A stretch of DNA of 7,782 bases from CAYXVU01 sp964468725 (GTDB lineage: Bacteria; Acidobacteriota; Blastocatellia; UBA7656): assembly GCA_964468725.1 (NCBI GenBank), contig CAYXVU010000266.1, positions 1-7,782 on the forward strand. The letters are read 5' to 3'. This document shows, in pieces, positions 1-4,129 of this stretch. The position numbers and the translations under genes are program-made. The notes beneath the pieces are model-generated. The model was not told where the DNA came from and did not search any database. It saw only the letters and a program-made list of their open reading frames with translations. Positions within the stretch are counted from its first letter, which is position 1; each line of letters opens with the position of its first letter.

Positions 1-20
1 GTGAGCAGAATCTTTTTCAT
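1..20 (-). CDS. Start of a gene running off the left edge
   Basis: An ATG at 20-18 opens a frame reading MKKILL before the window ends. An AAGGAG ribosome-binding site lies at 40-35, with a rather long 14-base spacing. The charged then hydrophobic start could be the beginning of a signal peptide or of a cytosolic protein; six residues cannot decide. It is the third gene of the leftmost minus-strand cluster and would follow the end of the extended small gene (stop at 31-29) by only eight bases, which suggests an operon. Function unknown. Confidence 0.35.
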
Positions 21-28
21 GACAGAGT

Positions 29-190
29 TCAGTTCTCCTTGTTGAAAAGGCAGGCGGCGTGCCCCACTATCACATCGCCTGCGCGCAAACGACTTGGCGT
101 CGGTTGCCAGCCACTGGCCAATCGTTGTTGCAACAACTCATCGGCGTTCGGACGATGCGACCACAGAGCAACTGCTCTGACCGTGCCGAT
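29..190 (-). other. In-frame continuation of the small gene beyond TGA (codons 61-113 plus stop)
   Basis: After the TGA at 193-191 the same frame reads through 53 sense codons to a second TGA at 31-29. The product looks like real protein: it starts IGTVRAVALWSHRPNADELL, continues with an LASGWQPTPSRL segment, and ends with GDVIVGHAAC followed by a short polar tail. No ATG or GTG start lies near the beginning, so it does not look like an independent gene; the first in-frame GTG comes only near the end. Joined to codons 1-59 it makes a 113-codon gene. The explanations are selenocysteine or other UGA recoding, a nonsense mutation, or a base error (TGG and TGC are one change away). Confidence 0.5.
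164..179 (-). promoter_or_regulatory. Hairpin just downstream of the in-frame TGA (SECIS-like candidate)
   Basis: On the minus strand CAGAGC (179-174), loop AGTT (173-170) and GCTCTG (169-164) form a perfect six-pair stem. The loop begins 17 nucleotides after the UGA and has a G at its second position. Known bacterial SECIS elements have a small apical loop with a G in its first two positions about 16-37 nucleotides after the UGA, so the geometry fits. The stem is short, does not extend convincingly to the UGA, and six-base inverted repeats are common by chance. Confidence 0.25.
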
Positions 191-370
191 TCAGTTGGTA
201 TCGAACGCCAGATAGATTTCCGATGAAATCCGAAGAATCACATCGTGCGTGTATTCGTCTTGCACAATGACATCAATGAGGTCGGCACGGGGTTGGCGCG
301 CCAGCCCCCATTTCAATGCCTCTTCGAGCGTACCAAATGCGCTCACTTCTTTGAGAAGGTCGTCCGTCAT
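191..370 (-). CDS. Small protein coupled to the nuclease gene (59 aa up to an in-frame TGA)
   Basis: ATG at 370-368 overlaps the TGA of the upstream nuclease-fold gene (369-367) in the four-base ATGA arrangement typical of translational coupling; no separate strong ribosome-binding site is visible. The reading is a compact acidic protein with the run VIVQDEYTHDVIL near residues 38-50 and YLAFDTN at 53-59, right before the stop. I do not recognise a named domain. The protein appears to end mid-fold: the same frame continues for 53 sense codons after the TGA (see the entry at 29-190). So this is either a complete 59-residue protein, a gene broken by a nonsense mutation or sequencing error, or a 113-codon gene that reads through UGA. 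The continuous frame and coding-like continuation favour the last two. Its job is probably linked to the nuclease upstream. Confidence 0.6.
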   Translation of the reverse strand: MTDDLLKEVSAFGTLEEALKWGLARQPRADLIDVIVQDEYTHDVILRISSEIYLAFDTN

Positions 371-861
371 GCTGTACGTGCCTGTGCGGCTGAGTGAAGA
401 ATGAGTTTCGACTCCATTTGTCGCAACTCAGCCAGATGCTTTTCCCACGTAAAATCGCTTGCCCAGCGAATCTTCTTTGTCTGGCTATTTAGAGCCGGGA
501 TAAGTCTCAGGCACCCATCACCACTCTGTAATACACAGGGAATAACAAAAATCTGGCCGCTCGGAGGGTAGTAAACAGCAAAATAATCTACTTCATCAGG
601 GTAATACCCGCGCATCCCTTTTTGCGTAGAGTCTCGAATTCTTCGCCGTCCCTTGTAGTTGACGCACCCTTTTCGATACCAGCCGGTCTTCACCTGAACT
701 CTAACAATGGCTTTACCGGTATCAACTATCAAATCATAAGGCGCGCCCGTGCCAAAAGGAACGGAGACGGTCAGCCCTGCGCTCAGGTAAGCAGCTAAGA
801 CCATTCCTTCACTGGTATTCCCTCTCTCATAGGTTGCTTCTTTTTTTCGATTTCTTGCCAC
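367..861 (-). CDS. PD-(D/E)XK nuclease-fold protein, group I intron-associated endonuclease type
   Basis: Predicted 164-residue protein of the PD-(D/E)XK fold resembling the family that includes the group I intron homing endonuclease I-Ssp6803I. The core is visible in order: helix-1 glutamate E18 (TSEGMVLAAYL), strand PFGTGAPYDLIVD with D43, then RVQVKT with Q56 and K58, the latter matching the E/QxK position. A basic stretch follows (about 68-76), then YYPDEVDYFAVYY (86-98), a motif usual in this family. The start is GTG at 861-859; a stop codon lies two codons upstream, and a later start would lose E18. The ribosome-binding site is weak. The gene is not inside an intron and no intron is visible nearby, so it is free-standing. 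It overlaps the next gene by four bases and is divergent from tRNA-Arg, whose -35 box overlaps its start codon. DNA cleavage is inferred from the fold; a restriction-like or regulatory role is equally possible. Confidence 0.75.
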   Translation of the reverse strand: MARNRKKEATYERGNTSEGMVLAAYLSAGLTVSVPFGTGAPYDLIVDTGKAIVRVQVKTGWYRKGCVNYKGRRRIRDSTQKGMRGYYPDEVDYFAVYYPPSGQIFVIPCVLQSGDGCLRLIPALNSQTKKIRWASDFTWEKHLAELRQMESKLILHSAAQARTA

Positions 862-884
862 GCTTCACCGATGTTTGTAATAAT
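855..884 (+). promoter_or_regulatory. Promoter of tRNA-Arg(CCU)
   Basis: TTGCCA (855-860) and AATAAT (879-884) are separated by 18 bases and match the sigma-70 consensus at 10 of 12 positions. Transcription would start near 891, three bases before the mature tRNA. The -35 box overlaps the start codon of the divergent nuclease gene. Confidence 0.5.
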
Positions 885-893
885 CGTCGCGCT

Positions 894-966
894 GGGCCCG
901 TAGCTCAAGGGATAGAGCGATGCCCTCCTAAGGCATAGGCTGTAGGTTCAAGTCCTACCGGGCTCA
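894..966 (+). tRNA. tRNA-Arg (anticodon CCU)
   Basis: A complete 73-base cloverleaf. Acceptor arms 894-900 and 959-965 pair over seven positions with one G-U. The D stem is GCTC/GAGC (903-906/915-918), the anticodon stem ATGCC/GGCAT encloses loop CTCCTAA (925-931) with anticodon CCT at 927-929, and the T arm is GTAGG, TTCAAGT, CCTAC (942-958). The discriminator base is A966 and CCA is not encoded, unlike the tRNA-Pro gene in the same window. It reads the rare AGG arginine codon. There is no intron. Confidence 0.95.
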
Positions 967-991
967 CTTTTCAATCACCCCTGCAAACGCG

Positions 992-1513
992 CTACTCATC
1001 ATAGCGGAGCAATGACGAAATGTTATACCCCTTGAGTCTTTCCCTTCCGTTCAGAAAGTTAAGTTCGATCACAAACGCGAAACCGGCAATCGTGCCGCCG
1101 AGTTTTTCGACCAAATCAGCAACCGCACGTGCCGTGCCGCCCGTCGCCAGCAGATCATCGGCAATCAAAACGCGATGCCCGCTGCCGATAGCGTCTTTGT
1201 GAATCTCCAACGTGTCGGTTCCATATTCGAGCGCGTAAGAGACCGATTCGGTCTCCGCCGGAAGCTTCTTCGGTTTGCGTACCGGCACAAACCCCGCTTT
1301 CAGACGATAGGCGAGCGCGGGCGCAAAGATAAACCCGCGCGCTTCCATACCGATGACCGTATCAATGTTGGTGTCGTCAATACATTCGACCAAGCGATCA
1401 ATCGTCGTGCGCAACCCATACGGGTCTTTGAGCAAGGTTGTGATGTCATAAAACTGGATGCCGGGTTTCGGAAAATCCGGCACCGTGCGAATCAAACTTT
1501 TCAAACTATCCAC
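992..1513 (-). CDS. apt: Adenine phosphoribosyltransferase
   Basis: Cytosolic purine-salvage enzyme converting adenine and PRPP to AMP and pyrophosphate. With the start chosen here it has 173 residues, the usual length. Signatures: VPDFPKPGIQFYDIT (11-25), GMEARGFIFA (55-64), the flexible-loop region RKPKKLPAET (79-88), and the PRPP-binding loop VLIADDLLATGGT (115-127) with the Asp-Asp pair and Thr-Gly-Gly-Thr. The longest open frame begins with TTG at 1528, but the sequence AGGAG (1525-1521) inside that extension is a good ribosome-binding site seven bases before GTG at 1513-1511. The GTG also gives the normal family N-terminus, so I place the start there. It lies downstream of acylphosphatase on the same strand, separated by a 129-base gap that carries a repeat, and converges on tRNA-Arg. 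Confidence 0.95.
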   Translation of the reverse strand: MDSLKSLIRTVPDFPKPGIQFYDITTLLKDPYGLRTTIDRLVECIDDTNIDTVIGMEARGFIFAPALAYRLKAGFVPVRKPKKLPAETESVSYALEYGTDTLEIHKDAIGSGHRVLIADDLLATGGTARAVADLVEKLGGTIAGFAFVIELNFLNGRERLKGYNISSLLRYDE

Positions 1514-1518
1514 AAGCT

Positions 1519-1525
1519 CTCTCCT
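1519..1525 (-). promoter_or_regulatory. Ribosome-binding site deciding the apt start
   Basis: AGGAGAG on the minus strand, with its AGGAG core seven bases upstream of GTG at 1513. It would lie inside the coding sequence if the upstream TTG at 1528 were used, which argues for the GTG. Confidence 0.7.
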
Positions 1526-1552
1526 CAATCGGTAGTCAAACTCACGAATCCG

Positions 1553-1632
1553 GAATTCAGAAGGTCAGAGAACAAAGGAGTGAGTAACAGATTGGCATCT
1601 CCCCTCATTCTGAATTCTATCTTCTGAATTCT
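1553..1632. repeat. Intergenic repeat with TTCTGAATTC motifs
   Basis: Between acylphosphatase and apt, TTCTGAATTCT occurs at 1608-1618 and 1622-1632, a 14-base period. An inverted copy, GAATTCAGAAG, lies at 1553-1563 and pairs exactly with CTTCTGAATTC at 1621-1631. The 57 bases between these arms show no other clear structure. The arrangement resembles the region 3906-4017. It could fold in RNA or act as a small non-autonomous repeat. No protein-coding gene fits here. Confidence 0.6.
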
Positions 1633-1642
1633 GTATTCATCC

Positions 1643-1918
1643 TCAATACGTCACTTCAAAGCGCCGGTAGCGTCCGCTCGGCGGCACGTCAAACTCTTCG
1701 ACGGCAGCAACGCGCGAAAAGGATGACCCGTGTGCGAGGCGTTCACGAAAATCCGCTAAGGCTTCCGGCGAGCCTTCAGCGATGGCTTCGACCGAGCCAT
1801 CGGGCAAATTACGAACCGTGCCGACCACACCGCTCGCGTGCGCCGCTTGCACGGCAAAGTAGCGGAAGCCGACCCCCTGCACACGCCCTTTAACAATAAA
1901 GCAACGCGCAATCATCAT
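1643..1918 (-). CDS. acyP: Acylphosphatase
   Basis: Small cytosolic hydrolase of carboxyl-phosphate bonds such as acetyl phosphate or carbamoyl phosphate. The 91-residue length is normal for the family. The phosphate-binding loop GRVQGVGFRYF (11-21) contains the catalytic arginine R19, and VRNLPDGSVEAIAEG (35-49) contains the catalytic asparagine N37; the C-terminal RRFEVTY is the expected last strand. Two adjacent ATG codons (1918 and 1915) are possible starts and cannot be separated; upstream there is only a weak GAGAG purine stretch. A sigma-70-like promoter at 1980-2008 would give a leader of about 55 bases. It may be cotranscribed with apt downstream, although 129 bases separate them. 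Confidence 0.95.
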   Translation of the reverse strand: MMIARCFIVKGRVQGVGFRYFAVQAAHASGVVGTVRNLPDGSVEAIAEGSPEALADFRERLAHGSSFSRVAAVEEFDVPPSGRYRRFEVTY

Positions 1919-1979
1919 CAGGAAATCACTCTCTCATTAACTACCTCGGCGATTATGCAATGCTCGCTTGCCCCCGCAC

Positions 1980-2008
1980 ATACTAATAACCTGCCATACT
2001 CTTATCAA
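1980..2008 (-). promoter_or_regulatory. Promoter of the acylphosphatase gene
   Basis: On the minus strand TTGATA (2008-2003) and TAGTAT (1985-1980) are separated by 17 bases. The same TAGTAT -10 form appears in the promoter of the membrane sulfatase-like gene. The expected start is near 1973, about 55 bases before the ATG. Confidence 0.5.
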
Positions 2009-2033
2009 TAGATTTCCGAATGAAGCAAGGTGC

Positions 2034-2070
2034 AGATAAAACAAAAGGGAGAGTGCGATGCCTCTCCCTT
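2034..2070 (-). terminator. Rho-independent terminator of tRNA-Pro
   Basis: On the minus strand a perfect nine-pair stem AAGGGAGAG / CTCTCCCTT (2070-2062 and 2053-2045) with an eight-base loop is followed directly by a T-rich tract, TTTTGTTTTATC. It begins 15 bases after the encoded CCA end of tRNA-Pro, ends that transcript and isolates the acylphosphatase gene. Confidence 0.85.
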
Positions 2071-2084
2071 CCTCTGCGTAGAAA

Positions 2085-2161
2085 TGGTCGGGGCGATAGG
2101 ATTTGAACCTACGACCTTTCGGTCCCGAACCGAACGCGCTACCAGGCTGCGCTACGCCCCG
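2085..2161 (-). tRNA. tRNA-Pro (anticodon CGG)
   Basis: A complete 77-base cloverleaf including an encoded CCA (2087-2085). The acceptor CGGGGCG/CGCCCCG pairs over all seven positions, the D stem is GCGC/GCGC, the anticodon stem TTCGG/CCGAA encloses loop TTCGGGA with anticodon CGG, and the T arm is GTAGG, TTCAAAT, CCTAT with one G-U pair. The discriminator base is A. The anticodon arm resembles E. coli proK. It is flanked by its own promoter and terminator, so it is a single-gene transcription unit. Confidence 0.95.
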
Positions 2162-2177
2162 TCAAAAACGAAGCCTT

Positions 2178-2207
2178 ATGATAGCCGCCGCTTTACAGGC
2201 TTGTCAA
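2178..2207 (-). promoter_or_regulatory. Promoter of tRNA-Pro
   Basis: On the minus strand a perfect -35 TTGACA (2207-2202) and a -10 TATCAT (2183-2178, five of six) are 18 bases apart. Transcription would start near 2171, ten bases before the tRNA. An inverted repeat (2188-2212) overlaps the -35 box and the spacer. Confidence 0.7.
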
Positions 2208-2212
2208 AGCGG
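2188..2212. repeat. Inverted repeat over the tRNA-Pro promoter
   Basis: CCGCTTT (2188-2194) and AAAGCGG (2206-2212) pair perfectly, and inner ACA/TGT (2195-2197/2202-2204) can extend the stem past one bulged base. It spans the -35 box and spacer of the tRNA-Pro promoter and lies 24 bases after the phosphodiesterase stop codon. No T-run follows on either strand, so it is not a standard intrinsic terminator. It could be an operator or a 3'-end stabilising hairpin of the phosphodiesterase messenger. Confidence 0.5.
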
Positions 2213-2236
2213 ACTCGATTGATTATTCGTCCCGCT

Positions 2237-3904
2237 TTAGGCAATGTAGCCGAGTCCCTTCAAACGTTCCATCACATCTTCGTTTTCTTCAACCGAGAAC
2301 TCGACTTCGGGCTTCTCTGTCTCACCTTCGCCCGCGATGAAATTCACCGGATGCGCTTTTTGGTATTCTTCCGTAACGATCTCGGACATCACGCGCCCGT
2401 CCATATCATCCGGCACACCGTACCCCAACAGATACAACATCGTCGGCGCGACGTCGTAAATGTGAGCGCGCTCGGCTTGCAGCCCGGCGCGCACGCCTTC
2501 GCCTTTTGCAATCATCACGCCGTGCATGCGATGGCAGCCCGAAATGCCGAACGCATCCACCATGAACTTGTTCGAAGTGAAGTCGGCATTGCCCAATGGC
2601 AAGTAACGCATATCGCGCGGCAGGAACGAAATATCGGGAGCTTGTTCGACCAACGCGCCTTGATAAATCTCTTCGCGGCGATGCACTTCGCCGATGAAGG
2701 CTTCGCCGGTTTGCTTATCGCGCATGGCTCGCAATCGCTCGACGATCTTTTCGCACGCCGCATCGTACTGGCTCGCGTCAACCGAACCGTTCGGCTCGCG
2801 GCCTTTCAAGTTGACGAAAATCTGCCCGTAGTTCCCCTTTGAAAACGCTACGCTGCGCGACCAGTCCACATCGTTGAATGACAAGAAGAGCGTGCTCAAC
2901 AGCTTTGACGCGCCGGGTTGTGCGCTCACGCCGCGCGCCGGTTTGAGCCTGCCGAGCGGCAGCTTCTTCACAATTTTGAAAGCATTCTCCGGCGTGATGC
3001 CGAGTTTGAACATCGCCTTCTTGATGCGCGTTCGGGCGTCGCGCTTCAGTTGCAAGAAGCCTTCTTCGAGCAGCCACAAATTAAACGAGCAATACTTGTG
3101 CGCCGGTCCAAACCCATGATCGGAGACTACCCAAACTTGTGCGTTATTGCCCGCGCCTTCAATCAACTGACCGACGATCTCATCTACGCGATGAAAGTAG
3201 CTATAAACTTTCTCTTTGAAGGCTCGCGCCTCTTCGCGGTCGTGGCGAGGATGCTCGTCGTCAAAGATATGCCACAATTCATGCTGAATGCGGTCTGTAC
3301 CCCAAAAATACTGAAAGAAAGCATCCCACTCGTACTTCGTCATCAGATACTCTGCGACTTTCGCTTTGTACTCCAACTCGTCGTGCAATTCTGCGAGCAC
3401 GCCCGCCGCTTTACTGCTGCCGTAGGTTTCCGAAAGGTGCAACCGATACGCGCCGAATCTCTCTTCTAATTCGGTCAACAGCGTTGCGGGATAGGTGAAG
3501 TCTCTGCGCCCGCGCGGCGTCATAAAATCGGAGATCAACAAACCGTTGACCGGGCGCGGCGGATAGGTGCAAGGAAAGTTGTGGACGATGACCCGCTGCT
3601 CTGCGGCGCTGAAGATGTCCCACAGAGCGCGACCTTGCCGAAACGAAGCGTTGACGGCCATCTCGCGGTTCGAATTTTTATCGCGTCGAACGAATTCAAA
3701 GATGCCATGTTTGCCGGGGTTCTTCCCGGTCATAAATGATGACCATGCAACTGCGGTTATGGGAGGGAAGGTTGTTTCCAGATTGGCGCGCACGCCCTGT
3801 TGAATCAACCGAGAGAGGTTCGGCAGATAGCCTTTTTCAATCAGCGCATCCAAAACGTTGAACGATGCGCCATCCAACCCGATGACTAAGAGTTTGTTCT
3901 TCAT
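2237..3904 (-). CDS. Alkaline-phosphatase-superfamily phosphodiesterase / nucleotide pyrophosphatase-like protein
   Basis: A 555-residue hydrolase of the type I phosphodiesterase/nucleotide pyrophosphatase branch of the alkaline phosphatase superfamily. Two-metal site residues appear in order: D11 in VIGLDGAS, the likely nucleophile T50 in PPITAVAWSSFMTG, D204 and H208 in WGTDRIQHELWH, D262 and H263 in VVSDHGFGPAH, and H458 in GCHRMHGV. The ending MERLKGLGYIA is common in this family. No signal peptide or membrane segment is visible, so it is probably cytosolic. The insert around 285-345 is basic and helical. ATG at 3904 fits the family N-terminus (hydrophobic strand then GLDG), but no Shine-Dalgarno sequence precedes it. 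It is divergent from the membrane sulfatase-like gene across a 225-base region. The substrate cannot be read from sequence; phosphodiesters of nucleotides, lipids or envelope glycans are all possible. Confidence 0.85.
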   Translation of the reverse strand: MKNKLLVIGLDGASFNVLDALIEKGYLPNLSRLIQQGVRANLETTFPPITAVAWSSFMTGKNPGKHGIFEFVRRDKNSNREMAVNASFRQGRALWDIFSAAEQRVIVHNFPCTYPPRPVNGLLISDFMTPRGRRDFTYPATLLTELEERFGAYRLHLSETYGSSKAAGVLAELHDELEYKAKVAEYLMTKYEWDAFFQYFWGTDRIQHELWHIFDDEHPRHDREEARAFKEKVYSYFHRVDEIVGQLIEGAGNNAQVWVVSDHGFGPAHKYCSFNLWLLEEGFLQLKRDARTRIKKAMFKLGITPENAFKIVKKLPLGRLKPARGVSAQPGASKLLSTLFLSFNDVDWSRSVAFSKGNYGQIFVNLKGREPNGSVDASQYDAACEKIVERLRAMRDKQTGEAFIGEVHRREEIYQGALVEQAPDISFLPRDMRYLPLGNADFTSNKFMVDAFGISGCHRMHGVMIAKGEGVRAGLQAERAHIYDVAPTMLYLLGYGVPDDMDGRVMSEIVTEEYQKAHPVNFIAGEGETEKPEVEFSVEENEDVMERLKGLGYIA

Positions 3905-3905
3905 A

Positions 3906-4017
3906 ATGATTTGAGATTTAAGACCGAATGATAAAGTCGTAGAAACAGAGTTCCTGCGCCGCTGACCAAATTCTTAAATCCTAATTCCATTTTTTCAAAT
4001 CTATCTTTTCAAATCAT
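3906..4017. repeat. Intergenic repeat with TTTTCAAATC motifs and nested inverted repeats
   Basis: In the divergent intergenic region, TTTTCAAATC occurs at 3992-4001 and 4006-4015, a 14-base period. ATGATTTGA (3906-3914) is the exact inverse of TCAAATCAT (4009-4017), and GATTTAAGA (3915-3923) of TCTTAAATC (3972-3980), so the whole 112-base segment is bracketed by nested inverted repeats. It abuts the start of the phosphodiesterase gene. The architecture parallels 1553-1632. No gene fits here. Confidence 0.55.
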
Positions 4018-4069
4018 CGTTCACTATACATGCTCGGTTACAAGCTGTTCAAATTGCGAAAGGCCAAGT

Positions 4070-4099
4070 TTGACACGCTGCAAAATCGGTCGCTAGTAT
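4070..4099 (+). promoter_or_regulatory. Promoter of the membrane sulfatase-like gene
   Basis: A perfect -35 TTGACA (4070-4075) and -10 TAGTAT (4094-4099) are 18 bases apart. Transcription would start near 4106, giving a leader of about 24 bases that includes the ribosome-binding site. Confidence 0.6.
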
Positions 4100-4117
4100 G
4101 ACCGCTACATTTCAAGC

Positions 4118-4124
4118 GAGGGAG
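4118..4124 (+). promoter_or_regulatory. Ribosome-binding site of the membrane sulfatase-like gene
   Basis: GAGGGAG lies five bases upstream of ATG 4130, a strong Shine-Dalgarno sequence that fixes the start. The neighbouring phosphodiesterase gene has none. Confidence 0.7.
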
Positions 4125-4129
4125 TTTCC

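Noticed and set aside
191..193. An alternative genetic code in which TGA is a sense codon
   Set aside because: The nuclease-fold gene and the flippase gene end at TGA, the small gene itself ends at a second TGA, and no conserved gene in the window is interrupted by one.
894..966. tRNA-Arg as an integration site for a genomic island
   Set aside because: Islands normally enter at the tRNA 3' end, which here faces apt. The accessory genes lie on the 5' side, and no integrase or duplicated tRNA end is visible.
967..991. A terminator after tRNA-Arg
   Set aside because: There is a CTTTTC stretch but no hairpin before it other than the tRNA itself.
1175..1627. A 150-codon plus-strand frame opposite apt
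   Set aside because: It is antisense to the conserved apt frame, and its extension lies in the intergenic repeat with no protein-like motif or ribosome-binding site.
1553..1632. CRISPR-like array from the TTCTGAATTC repeats
   Set aside because: The copies are only 11 bases long, spaced by three bases, and partly inverted, with no spacers.
2030..2842. A 270-codon plus-strand frame
   Set aside because: It runs through the tRNA-Pro terminator, the tRNA itself and the antisense of the phosphodiesterase gene; it is a shadow frame.
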